Of a DNA stretch of 64,000 nt, positions 10,061 to 20,630 are shown in pieces (the first letter of the stretch is position 1; every line of letters starts with the position of its first letter). Under the pieces are notes generated by a model. The model saw only the letters and a program-made list of their open reading frames with translations, did no database searches and was not told the origin of the DNA. The position numbers and the translations under genes were made by a program. This DNA is from Bryoerythrophyllum caledonicum (lineage: Eukaryota; Streptophyta; Bryopsida; Pottiales; Pottiaceae), in assembly GCA_963971425.1 (NCBI GenBank), contig OZ020523.1, positions 10,970,867-11,034,866 on the forward strand. Reading direction: 5' to 3'.

Positions 10061-12144
10061 CTCGTGTTCGTCCTCGCCGCTGTAATTCCACTTGCGTGCG
10101 AGTCGTCCTTGGAGAGCAACCCCCTCTTCAAAGCCCCTCCACTCATCACCTTCCCAAATTACACGCTCTACCACACTCTAGACACCCTCCTGGACGAAGT
10201 CAAATCCATAGTCTCCAGAAACCCTAAATCCATGCACCTCGACACCCTCTCCTCCGCAACGAAGGATGGATACAGAGCCAATGTACACACAGTCACAATC
10301 GGAAGAAACCGCACAAACTCTAAAACCCTCCGCATCCTCCTCAACTTCGGCCAACACGCGCGCGAGCTCATCACCTCCGAGCTCGCACTCCACCTCCTGC
10401 GCACATGGGCAGAGCAACCCGTGCTCTCCCAGACAGTCATCAAGGTGATCCCCATCGAGAATGTGAATGGGAGGAGGAGAGTGGAGGCCGGGGCTCTCTG
10501 CGAGCGCAAGAACGGGCGGGGGGTGGACACGAACCGCAACTGGGGGGTGGACTGGGGCCGGAAGGAGAAGGACTACGACCCGGCCGAGGAGTACCCCGGG
10601 ACCGCGCCTTTTAGTGAGCCCGAGACGCAGATCGTGCGCGACCTCGTGGCGGAGTTCCGGCCGCATGTGTGGGTGAATGTGCACTCCGGGATGGAGGCGC
10701 TGTTCATGCCGTATGATCACAGGCGGGGCGTGCCGGAGGGCCGGGGCGCGGAGGCGGTAAGAAAGATGCTGGAGGGCGTCAGCGGGAAGTGGTGTGGGGG
10801 AAGGTGTGTGGTTGGGTCCGGGGGCGAGAGCGTCGGGTACTTGTCGCACGGGACCGCCACGGATTACGTCTACGATGTCGCCAAGGTGAGTGCTGAACCC
10901 TATACCCTAAGGTTTGTTTGGTTGGAATGCGTCCTCTTCGCATTGGTTTCAGTTCCTTCTTTGGATGTGCGGTCTGGAAAGCGCTCTCTGCTCATGATAG
11001 TGAGAGTTATTTGGAATCCTGAGCCCTAAACCTGAACGCAGAATAACGTCTAAGATGTTGATGAGGTGAATGTATTACAAGGGTTACCTAAACCCTAAAC
11101 TCTGAGGCTTGTTTGGTTGGAATGCGTCCTCTTAGCATTGGTTTCAGTTCCTCGTTTGAATGTTTGGTCAGGAAGGCACTCTCTGCATATGAGAGTGAGA
11201 GTCATTTGCAACTCTGAACCCTAAATCCTAATCCTAGAGTTGACGTGGCCATGTAGTGCTTTTTAGTCGTTTGTTTGGATGTATGGTCTGGTATTCACCC
11301 TCTGCACATAAAACCCTGTACCCTAAACCACGTCGTAGATTTATAAATGGGTTAGGTCGAAACCCTAAACCACGTGATGATTCCACTCATGGAATGCACC
11401 CTCTGCACATTGCTCGTCACCTAAACCCTATTAGCGTTCCCTAAACCTGGTCGTAGATTTGCTACCCTAAACTCCAATCCTGGTCGTCGGTATGAAATAG
11501 CCATGTAGTGGGTTTTGTCCATATGGCATGGAACGCACCTTCTCACACTAGAGTCATTTGTAAAGCCACCCAAAGTTTCAGAAACAAACCCCTGTTTTGC
11601 TCCACTATACTATCCTTTCCTCACTCTAGATCAATAGAAGAGCTTGTTGAATGAAGGATGGAAGAGCTTGGTGGTCAATTGTAAAACTCTAATGCACTAT
11701 TCCGGATACCTCATTCATACACCATCGGCTTGGATTTCGGTGTGGGATGTGAAGGTGCCAATTGCGCTCACCTTGGAGATATACGGAGACGAGAAGGCAC
11801 CGAATGAGGATTGCTTCCGCATGTTCAACCCAATCACCTCCCATGAGGTGGACGAGGTGATTTCCAAGTGGACAGGCGTCTTCTCCTCCCTTGTAGAGAA
11901 GCTGCCCTCCACCGTTGCTGCTTTCAGGGAGGATTCCATGTCTGTATCGTATGAAGATGAGGAGAAGCGGAAGTTCGGGCGAGTGTGGCAGGGCATGGAC
12001 ACCATGTCTGAGGGTCTGAGGACGCAGGCTTCCTTGCAGTTCTACCTCATCCTCTGTGCTTTGTTGCTTGTCGTCGCTTGGGTGCGCTGTGGTAGATTTT
12101 GTAAGCGGGTGGGGTGGGCTGGGTCCCTCCAAGTGCACCTTTGA
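10046..12144 (+). CDS. M14 zinc carboxypeptidase, secreted or membrane-anchored, 2 exons
   Basis: Exons 10046-10885 and 11755-12144 join in phase to 409 residues. The chosen ATG gives an N-terminal hydrophobic signal (about residues 3-18); an in-frame ATG at 9956 would add 30 residues before it. The full M14 set is visible: zinc ligands HxxE in GQHARE (His104, Glu107) and His213 in VNVHSG, substrate Arg in DTNRNW (Arg164), Tyr in TDYVYD (274/276), and the catalytic Glu288 in LTLEIYG, placed correctly only after splicing. The enzyme should remove C-terminal residues from peptides, probably in the secretory pathway or at the cell surface. A predicted transmembrane helix near residues 373-391 gives a type I topology. 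Plant genes such as At5g42320 have the same DYVYD..VP..LEIYGD layout. The acceptor before 11755 has a weak pyrimidine tract but is supported by that homology. Confidence 0.85.
10908..11530 (+). repeat. diverged tandem repeats with telomere-like CCCTAAA words inside the carboxypeptidase intron
   Basis: GTTTGGTTGGAATGCGTCCT occurs at about 10916 and again at about 11109. Each copy is followed by a shared block of about 150 bp (CATTGGTTTCAGTTCCT, then CTCTCTGC, then GAGAGTYATTTG). Shorter derivatives follow around 11270-11420. ACCCTAAAC words recur between units. The 869-bp intron is far longer than most others in the window, largely because of these units. Confidence 0.7.
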
Positions 12145-13465
12145 TTATCCCTTTGAGACCGGTTTCCGGGGAGCCACCGTTGATTGAACCGTTGGATTGA
12201 TTTGCACTAGTCGGAGTGGCGATGCGCTTTGCTTTCCTCCATGTGGTCCATCTTCCTGATCTCCAATTGGTTCAGGCATTAACGAACTACAATGATTTCT
12301 ATGAAGGAAGTTAACAGTGAAATGTGGATATTGTTCACTTTTTTTTGCGACTGGTGTATTACATTTGTAGGTTTCCCAGGGCCTTGTTAAAGGCCTTGTT
12401 GTGTAAGGGTTTAGGTATCTTAGATAGAGATGGAGAAATTATGAAGAGGGGGAGATATTTTTAATCTTTAAAGACTTTTTTGTAATTATTTTTCATGAGA
12501 CATTTGAAGTGAAATGTTTATGAAAGAGGTGGAAGCTATCTTCTTGCTCCAAGAGAAGCTTCCCACAACCCTTGAAGGGCTACAAGGCCTTGGGAGGGTC
12601 AATTTTAGTGCTCTTGGGTGTTGTATCTTTTTCCATGATTGGTTGTTGTCATCACGGTGTTTTAACGTATATTGGTCTCTGTGACAGCTTTTCAGCTCAT
12701 TTCCCTTATCTCCAACTAATGTAGGCATTTGCAAATTACGATGATTTCCGTGAAGTGGGGTCCTGATGAAATGTGTTTATTGTGTAAATTATGTTCTACG
12801 TAATGCTCATAGATTCTTCTAAGCCTCTTTGGCCATGTTGATCTTAAAGGATTAAATAGGAAGTTCGGGCAAATGCAGCATGGCATGGACACCATGTTAG
12901 AGGGTTTGAGGATGTAGGCTTCCCTAGAAGTGGACGTCATTCTACATATGGTGTCGCTCGTAAAAGTGTACGTGTGGTAATTGGTGGTACAATTAACATC
13001 ATTTTTTTTGTACTCAATTCTATGAGATAGAAAAGAATAAATCATGAAAAGGAAAAATGATTTCATGTTTTAGGCTTTTAAGATATACTTCTAATTTTTA
13101 TTTTAAAAAGAAGCGGTAATTTTCAAGTAGACAACCATGTTTTTCTCATTCATGGAGACTCCATGTATCTCTTATTGTATTTTGAGAAGATTCCAAATTT
13201 GTATTTTTTGAGTATGAAGAAAAGAAGTTTGAAAGAGTGTGGAAGCTATAGGTAAATTGTGTAACTACAATTGTCTTTATTGTAGATGCAATTAAAGTTG
13301 ATGAACCATAATAAGTACAATCATTGTTTTTCCTTACATGGAGAAGAAAAAATCATGAAGACTCATATTATTATCCCTCTCTATTATGATATCTTTGGAA
13401 AGCCCTAAGATGAAGGTGGTGGTATAAATGAATTCCAGAAATGACTTATCATGTGAATATTGCTC

Positions 13466-13716
13466 GTGATGCGGTCATACCAAGGCTACTACACCAAATC
13501 CCATCAGAACTCTGAAGTTAAGCGCCTTTGGGCCAGAATAGTACTGGGATGGATGACCTACCGGGAAGTCCCGCTGCTACATCCATTTTGTCTATCCTCG
13601 AGAGGGGGATTTAGTTCCAGCTTACTAATTCCTTGTCCGGTGGGCATGGTCTTAGTAGTGGAACGAACAGACACTTTATTCATGCCGGCCTCCTTCGGAG
13701 ATCGGCGTTCTTCTTC
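13466..13716 (+). mobile_element. full-length 5S-rRNA-headed SINE (copy S2)
   Basis: A 251-bp insertion is flanked by a perfect 12-bp target-site duplication TGAATATTGCTC at 13454-13465 and 13717-13728. The first 118 bp are 5S rRNA-like; the rest is the tail shared with the LINE at 8528-8664, ending in a hairpin and TTCTTCTTC. This is the layout of a SINE3-type element: a Pol III head with an internal 5S promoter joined to a LINE-derived 3' tail. The perfect target duplication suggests the copy is relatively young. It landed inside the old carboxypeptidase exon array. Confidence 0.85.
13467..13584 (+). rRNA. 5S rRNA-derived head of the SINE (not a free-standing rRNA gene)
   Basis: The block aligns end to end with plant 5S rRNA: GCGGTCATACC, then CCCATCAGAACTCTGAAGTT, then GGGATGGATGACC, then GGGAAGTCC and CTACATCC. 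The A-box, intermediate element and C-box regions of the internal promoter are recognisable. It carries substitutions, an extra T near the 5' end, and no T-run terminator at its 3' end; sequence continues straight into the SINE tail. It is therefore a retroposed head, not a functional 5S gene. Confidence 0.8.
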
Positions 13717-14290
13717 TGAATATTGCTCAAGGCAATAATATTGCCATGTTATGGAGTGTCATTTTCTAAAGGGTAGATGGAAGTGATTTAATATTTGTAG
13801 CATTTTTAGTTTTTTAAAAAACTTAAGGAAACATATGTAGAAGAAGTGATTTTCAAAGTAGACAACCATCATCTTTTCATTTCTAAAGAATCTTCCGACA
13901 ATCTTTTTTTGGAGTAACTTCATTTTCTTAGATAAAGAAGAAGAAATTGTGAATTTGTAAAATGATTTTATATTTAAGCATTTATAGATGTTGTTTTAGA
14001 AATTTTGAAGATAAATAATCATTAAAAAAATAACTTCCAAGTGAACTACCTTCTTCTTCTTTCTTTTGAATAATCTATTCATAGCCTTTGTTGCTTATAA
14101 AGAGCAATAGAAGCTTGAATCTACAAATTATGACAAGAAGTCTGAGTGAGTGTAGCAAGGCATGAAATGCAAGCTTTTTAAATAGTTCTACCTCATTCTA
14201 TGTACAATGCTAATTGTCATTGCTTGGTTGCAATGTAATAGATTCTTTAAGAAAGTGTAGCAATGGAATTGTTCAAGTTCATTGTCTCTA

Positions 14291-14847
14291 TTGTGGGCAT
14301 ACCTAAGATGGATTATCCACATTGATTTGTTGGAACTTGATTTATCTCAAACAACCAAAAAGTTGTGAAGGAACAAAAGCAGTTTCACATTATTAGCATT
14401 TTAGATAATTTATGAGATTTCTTTTAACAGAGGATTCATCATATCTTATTGCAGTCATCTAGACTCTTTTAAAATGGTTAAAAGAGGTGATTATGAAACA
14501 ATGATGGGTGGTCCACTAAAAAGTAAATATATGCAAAAAAATGATTGGTTAGTGTGAATCTCCAAATAATTATTTATACACCACTACATTGAGCAACTAC
14601 AACTTGATAGAGATGAGTATTTACTCAAAGTGCAACATTTGCATTTACTTCTTTAAAAATCATTAAATTCCTTTATTATCAATAATAATTTGTATGTTAT
14701 TATTTATCAATGAATATTTTAATTCTAAAAAATGAACTTCCTTTCTCACTCATATCATTTATTAAAACATTTTAGTATACAATGAAGTAGTCAAAAATGA
14801 AAATTCATCAAAATCATGCATAAATGTTCAATTTTACCCTTAAATGA
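14291..14847. other. AT-rich intergenic, no gene seen
   Basis: No coding frame, RNA gene or terminal repeat is recognised. The block lies between the last exon fossil and the dispersed repeat starting at 14848. Confidence 0.3.
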
Positions 14848-15775
14848 AAAGAGTCCCAAGGTGGGGTTTTGCAACTCTTAGTAATGTTCCCATGGTTGCA
14901 ATTTATATTTACAATTCTTGAAATTTTGTACAAAGATGCAAGAAGACAAGAGGTACATGAGAATGTAATTTTGATTCTCATTGAATCTTTGGAAAAAAAA
15001 CTATGTCATCTCAAGGAGAAACATCTTGAGTGTGAGCACGTCGCACATCTCCAATTTTTTTTATAAGGGCATTTTTTTAAACGTGGGATTTTCAATATTA
15101 GCAATTCATATCATCTCCTTTCAATTTGTTAAAGAACATTTCTTGTCTTTAGTGAAAAATAACATTTTAACCCGAGTCAAACATTTTCACACATTGTCAA
15201 GCAAGGTACCAACAAAACTTCTTTTCTTCCACATAGAACTTAGAGATCTTCATATTTTTTTTAAATTATTATTTTCTTTACTACAAGATGTGGTGGAAAC
15301 CTAGTTTTTGACAATTTGAATTCTCATTCTAGAACATATCAAGATCACAAAATAAAAAAACGCAAATTGGTAGTTTTTGAACCTCCACTCTTTGCACAAT
15401 GTTTTTGAATATGCTACACATCTTCTCTACCCCTAAAAATTGGTGTATAAGAAACTAATATCATGCTTGACATGATGGTAATGAATTTGTACCTTTTGTA
15501 GTGCAAAAATTTGACACTGAGTGAAGTCAAAGTCTACTGATCTACTTAACGCAGGGAAGAAAATGAACCGTTCTCTCTACTTCATACACTGTAATCTTTC
15601 AATCCATGTGGTTAAACTTTGTGAAAGTTTGTGAGTATGTTACTTAGTAAGTATTAATTGAGAGTCTACAATTAGAACTGAAAATAAAAGTTTTTGTTTC
15701 ATTCCTTACTCATTGCACTAGAACCAACACTTTTAGAGAGTTTTTGGTGTGAAATTGTCAAAAAATGTAGGGATT
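14848..15775 (+). repeat. dispersed repeat family R1, longest copy (A)
   Basis: The copy opens with GAGTCCCAAGGTGGGGTTTT and closes near TTTGGTGTGAAATTGTC..GGGATTAA. The same order of blocks recurs at 32386-33125 (-), 34568-35370 and 56063-56815, and as 3' parts at 26150-26400, 53140-53400 and 60806-61065. Shared landmarks are CATGRTTGYAWTTTRTATTT, AAGTGAAGTCAAAGTCT and the GATCCTACGGTTGAA-like block. No protein, terminal inverted repeat or long terminal repeat is evident, so its class is unknown. Confidence 0.6.
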
Positions 15776-15797
15776 AATGTAAGCTATCAATACCATA

Positions 15798-16157
15798 GGT
15801 GAACCTCTAGTCCGGCACCTCCATGCCAAATAATTAATTAAAGTGACTAAAGGCCATTTGGCATCCAAAATAAAAATAAATTTATTTTCGGCAAGAAATT
15901 AGAAACTACTATATTTAGCACATTTGACATCCGTGGGGTTTGAACCCAAGACCTTGGGGTTCTAAATCAAAGCCTCCATGCATGCACATCCTTGAAGGGA
16001 GACTTTTCCAAGCCCCACTCACTCCCCTTTGATGTCTTCCGAATGACAAAATCTGCAAATATATAGTTTCTCTAGTTTCGGCAATTTCATAAAATATTTT
16101 CCCACTTAATTTGGCAAGCATTTTTCTAATTAGTAAACGCCGAACTAGAGGTTCACC
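15798..16157. mobile_element. MITE with TA target duplication (360 bp)
   Basis: Terminal inverted repeats GGTGAACCTCTAGTCCGGC (15798) and its complement GCCGAACTAGAGGTTCACC (ending 16157) match at 18 of 19 positions and are flanked by TA on both sides. The inner sequence also folds back (TGGCATCC against TTTGGCAAG). It encodes nothing, so it is probably a non-autonomous Tc1/mariner-type element. A tRNA-like stretch (TTTGAACCC near 15945) inside it does not form a tRNA. Confidence 0.75.
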
Positions 16158-16255
16158 TACAAAATAGTGCACGTTTGAACCTCTTCCAATTAAAATATGA
16201 TTTTTCCAACAAGATTATATGGATTGATAAAGCAATTTGCACTCTAACAATTTTC

Positions 16256-16425
16256 ACTACACAAAAATTGATATTTAGTGTTAACCACACAAAGTGGTTT
16301 ATAAATGCTATAAGTTTTTACTCTTGATGAGTGTTTTCACCAACAATGATTCTCCTATTTGAACAATATAGACAATTGTGCTCCTAGTAAAAATATTCAT
16401 CAATCAGTGTGGTGAGCACTACATA
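16256..16425. mobile_element. fold-back MITE, degraded (ACTACAC family)
   Basis: It starts ACTACACAAAAATTG, then TTTAGTGTTAACCAC and GCTATAAGTTTTTACTCTTG, and ends with AAAAATATTCATCAATC before GAGCACTAC. The same landmarks occur in the better preserved copy at 30914-31129. The right terminus is worn. Confidence 0.5.
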
Positions 16426-16663
16426 TTAATTTTAATATACCTATATATATTGACTTCAAGCTAGATAAGCTATTCCATTAAACATTGCATGTTGAGTACA
16501 TTTTCTCCAAAATTTTAGTCATAGCTTAATTTCACTTTTAAAGGTGAGTTTCTAAACCTAAACAATCTATTTCCACTAGAATCCACCCAAAGAAAATAAT
16601 CTACTTACATCTTGATGGTGTGGGAAAAGTCCCCGGTACTAAAGGGTAAACCAAATGAGTCAT

Positions 16664-16757
16664 TTCCGCTCTACCTTGTCATGTGAACAAAGGTACACAA
16701 ACATAAACAAACAAACACTCTATTCACGCCAATCTCCTCTAAAGATCAGAGTTTTTA
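16664..16757 (+). mobile_element. degraded SINE tail copy S3
   Basis: AACAAACACTCTATTCACGCC followed by a weakened hairpin (AATCTCCTC..AAGATCAG) corresponds to GAACAGACACTTTATTCACGCC and the stem of the family tail. The upstream part is barely recognisable. No target duplication is seen. Confidence 0.5.
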
Positions 16758-17094
16758 CTACCGTACTACCATACATAGTGGTCACTTTTGGCACCTACTT
16801 GCCAAATTATTTACTTTTCCTCATGGCAGTGGTTCATACACAACAAATATCACCTAGATATTGCATGAATATCACCTATGTACTGCATGGTTATCACCTA
16901 GGTATTACACTAATATCATCTTGACATTACATAGATATCACCTAGACAAATCTCTTCAAATTTTCCAAAAAAATTGGACATTCTCCATTGTGAATTAATA
17001 ACTAAACTGAAAGAGCCAGCTAAGATATTTTATGCTGCTTCATCACCAAACAACGGAAATGTCACCCAAATCCACTCCCAAATTGCAGTTACTA
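16758..17094. other. intergenic with short TATCACCTAG-type repeats
   Basis: Around 16845-16945 the words ATATCACCTA, GTTATCACCTAG and AGATATCACCTAG recur about every 20 bp (five units). Nothing else is recognised. Confidence 0.4.
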
Positions 17095-17540
17095 CATATG
17101 AACCGATCATATCCGGTTCTCGAGGTATCTGGTTATAGCAAGGTCCCGTTAACCCACGGAACTCCGGACCCACCACAGGCATCAACCGATGCATCACCAA
17201 GTCATAAACTACACACTCCGGGTATCACCCCGGTATACAGTCCGTCAACCGGTCCTCGAAATATCCCGTCCACCGCCAAAAGCGCACCCGGTTATAGCAC
17301 AGTCCCGTTAAGCCCATCCCGACACAGGCATCAACAGATGTATCACCACGGTATGGTCTCCGGGTTCCGTCACGTACATACCCGGTTATTGTCCCGGTAC
17401 CCGCTCCAGGCTGCACGACAAACGACCGGGTTACTCTCCCCACGCCATGCTATCAACCGTCACACCGGGTACGAAACCCTGTTGTTACCATGGTATCAAC
17501 CGTCACCGCCAGGGTGTCACGCTCGTGGGGCGGACGCCCG
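17095..17540 (+). repeat. CCGGT/ACCGG-rich tandem repeat upstream of the TPR gene
   Basis: Two diverged units of about 150 bp share GGTTATAGCAmrGTCCCGTTA and CACAGGCATCAACmGATG (about 17132 and 17291 onward). Across the block the words CCGGTT, CCGGTA, ACCGG and CCGGGT occur more than ten times. The sequence switches abruptly from AT-rich to GC-rich here and may be the 5' CpG-like region of the gene at 18102. Whether it is a cis-regulatory array or a dead repeat cannot be told. Confidence 0.5.
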
Positions 17541-18101
17541 TTGTGTGCCATGTAGCCGTTGAGTGCAACGGCTACCGCGACGGCTCTCTCGTCGCCTCGC
17601 CCGGAGCTCGCGTCGCTCGCCATCGCCATCGCCTTCTTCTTCCCCGACCCACGCCCTCCATCCTCACCGCATTTTCCCCATCCCCTCCTCGAGCGCGCTC
17701 CAACGAGCCACTCCACGCGCCCTCTCTCGCTCTGTGGCGCAAGTCCTGATCACTGTGTTTTATGTCTTGATCAGTTGAGGATTTAGTGGAGGGAGCTCAG
17801 GAGGGTTTTGGTTTAGGAAGTTGGTCGGATAAGCAATTAGTTTCGTTAATGAGGTGTCAGTTGTGATTGCCGTAACCGTGCTGCAGCATCGTTTCCCATC
17901 TCCTCTGATCATGCGATCGCGTCTATGAGGCTGAATTTCAGGGTGTGGAGGAGCTGGGCGCAGCTGGGAAGAAGCTCAATTCTGGAGCTTCACTGCGATT
18001 GATTCACCCTTCTGGTGAATGTAGAATTTGGACGGAGGAGTGATCCCCAGCTGCTTGTAGCTGAGCGAGACGTTCGCCAGAGTGAGTGAGAGAGGGTTGA
18101 T

Positions 18102-20630
18102 ATGATGTGGGGTGAGCAATTCGCACCCGCGGTGCCCAGCCACATGCAGTCGTATGGCATGCAGCGCGTCTCGAAATCAGCTCCGTGCTCGCCTGTCAAG
18201 CCGGCGTCCAAGCGGCCGCCGGTGCGAGCCGACTCGTTCCACGTCGTCCACAAAGTCGCCGTCGGCGACACCCCCTACGTCAAGGCCAAGCACGTCCAGG
18301 TATAATCTCGGAGTTCTCTCTCATTATCTTCAGTCGTAATGCAACAATTATAGTAATGTAGCTCCACAGCGACTGAGCTATTAGCATTGCAGCGAAGAAT
18401 TCGTTACGGAACAATGCAGGTGGACAGACAATGAGGGAGATAGGTAAGGTCAGTGATATGCATGTTCATCAGGACCACAATCACGAAGCGTTGGTAGTTT
18501 TTTGATGTGACAATACTGATTTTCGGTGATTTGCAGCTGGTGGACAAGGACCCGGACCGTGCGATTGCGCTGTTCTGGGCGGCCATCAACGCGGGCGACA
18601 GAGTGGACAGCGCGCTCAAGGACATGGCGATCGTAATGAAGCAGCAGAACAGGCCGCAAGAGGCCATCGAAGCGATCAAGTCGCTCCGCAACCGCTGCTC
18701 CGACCAGGCGCAGGAGTCGCTAGATAACGTCCTCTTAGATTTGTACAAGGTAGGAGCTGCATTGTTCTTCTTCTCACCGTGAATTCAGTGCAGTTTTACC
18801 ACTGTAGGGATTACTAACGTCGGTAGCCGGTCCTCGCAGCGATGTGGAAGACTCGACGACCAAATCGACCTTCTGAAGCACAAGCTCCACCTCATTCACC
18901 AAGGAATGGCGTTCAACGGGAAGCGCACCAAGACCGCCAGGTCGCAAGGGAAGAAGTTCCAAGTTTCGATCGAGCAGGAAGCAACTCGTCTTTTGGTAAG
19001 TGAAGCGAGTGCGGGAGATGATCTGGGGTGAGAACGTGTAGGAGCTCAACTGATGCGACGTCGGTGGGTTGTTTCAGGGTAATTTAGGGTGGGCGTACAT
19101 GCAGCAATCGAATTTCGTGGCGGCGGAAGCCGTGTACAGGAAAGCGTTGTCGATTGAGCCGGACAACAACAAGGTGTGCAACCTGGGGATTTGTCTGATG
19201 AAGCAGGGGCGGTTGGAGGAGGCGAGGGCGATGCTGCAGAGCGTGACGCCGGCGTGCCACGATAACCGGTGGGCGTCAGATTCTCACCTCAAGTCGTACG
19301 AGCGCGCGCAGGAGATGCTGCAGGAGCTCGAGGCGTCCATGGGCGCCTCGAGCTGCGCCGTCGTGCCGGAGCTCCGGTCGTTCGCCGTCCCCGGCTGCGA
19401 CGGAGGCTACGACCTCCAGCACTCGTCGCTCTGGCAGCCGCAGCCCGCGCTGCCGCGCCAGCCGCGCCGCATGGCACGATCCAGCCTCGAGCACCAATTC
19501 TCCCAGGAGCACCCGTCCATGACCGGCGCGCTCCTCGCGACCGCGGGCTTCGGCCCGTCGTCGAAGCCAGCAGCAGCTCCAAGAAACCAACCGCAAGGCG
19601 AGTGGGTCCAGAGCGCCGCGTGGTCGGACGAAGACCTGGACTACTCCTCGCCTGAGGAATTCGCCGAGGAAGCGTACGCGGGGCCTCTGAACTGGCACGC
19701 GGAGACGCTCCGGCAGCGCCTCGAGACTGTGTCCGTGCTCGGAAACGCCTTCATGAGCCGCCACAAGCTCGTCGAGGCGAACCCAGGATCGGGCTTGCGC
19801 ACCCCGGTGAATGAGCAGGCACTGAGCTGCGACGCGCAACCCTTTAACCCCAAGGAAACACTCGCGCCGCGCCCGAAATCGGCCAGCTCCGCGAAGCCCG
19901 TGGAGCGCGCCCCACTCACGTTCGATCTCACGAACGGCATCCGCAACAACATGAACACCAACGCGCAAGGCGCAGAGACGCGCGCCGCGGTGAAGCCCGT
20001 CGCGTGGACGGGCAACAAGCAGACCCCGAAAAGCCATCCTCCAGGTACGTGTCTCGAGCTTACCAAAACCCCTCATCAAAGAACGTGACTGCGCGTCTAA
20101 AGCTCATGACTCCCTTCTCTCCAGGTTACGGCAACGCGTGGGCGCGGTCGGGAGAGTACGACGAGAATCAGCCAACGGCGCGGCGCGCGCTGAGCATGGA
20201 GCAGCCACCGCCGCAGCAGCAGCAGCAGCCGTTCGTCGAGCAGCAGCAGAACCAACAGCCGCTGCAGAACCAGAACGTGAACCTGACCTCTTCGGGGCTC
20301 CCACCGCTGCACAACGCGGTGGGCAAGCGGAGCCGCACGCTGACGCCCGTGAAGGAGAAGACAATGCCGGTGAGCGCGTGGGGGTCGCTCGGGTTCACGC
20401 AGAGCCCCAACGACCTGGACTTCGGGTGCGAGAACACTCACCAACTCGACTGCTTCAACACCAACACCACCTCCGAAACCACCACCACCTCCTCCATCAC
20501 CAAGAGCCTGTTCGCCGCGGTGCCGCCCATCCCCATGGCCGACCTGTCCGCCTCGGAAATGGAGATGAAGCGCCAGCGCCGCCTCAAAGTCTTCCGCGAA
20601 ATGACCCTCACCGGAAGCCCACAAGCTTGA
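18102..20630 (+). CDS. TPR protein of the MS5/POLLENLESS3-SDI type, 5 exons
   Basis: Exons 18102-18299, 18537-18749, 18840-18995, 19078-20044 and 20125-20630 join in phase to 679 residues. The N-terminal part has SKSAPCSPVKP and VGDTPYVKAKH, then LVDKDPDRAIALFWAAI, typical of the plant MS5/SDI family. TPR helices run from about residue 66 to 250, with NLGWAYMQQSNF and AVYRKALSIEPDN as a clear repeat. The C-terminal 400 residues are low-complexity, including glutamine-rich QQQQQQ and QQQNQQ runs near 550-570, with a basic conserved-looking tail (MKRQRRLKVFREMT). Members act as protein scaffolds in male meiosis exit (MS5/TDM1) or in sulfur-starvation responses (SDI1). Which role applies is not shown by the sequence. 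The long C-terminal half is larger than in SDI1 and closer to MS5-type proteins. Confidence 0.85.

Larger units (their letters stand above)
12270..14290 (+). pseudogene. decayed tandem copies of the carboxypeptidase terminal exon and 3' flank
   Basis: At least five blocks resemble the last exon (11755-12144): about 12505-12600, 12850-12960, 13110-13260, 13840-13930 and 14025-14290. The second keeps AGGAAGTTCGGGCAAATG and GGCATGGACACCATG. The last runs from the TTCCAAGTG segment through TTCTACCTCATTCT to the exon's end. The 3' flank is also repeated (ATGATTTCYRTGAAG at about 12294 and 12740). All copies are AT-enriched and carry stops, so none is coding. The gradual loss of GC suggests an old local tandem duplication. 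The stretch otherwise holds only the SINE at 13466. Confidence 0.65.

Noticed and set aside
13467-13584. A functional 5S rRNA gene or a Cassandra-type element
   Set aside because: There is no terminator after the 5S part, the sequence continues into the SINE tail, and a 12-bp target duplication brackets the whole 251 bp. No terminal repeats, primer-binding site or polypurine tract are present.
15930-16000. tRNA gene suggested by GGGTTTGAACCC
   Set aside because: The T-arm-like word has no matching acceptor, D or anticodon arms and lies inside a MITE.
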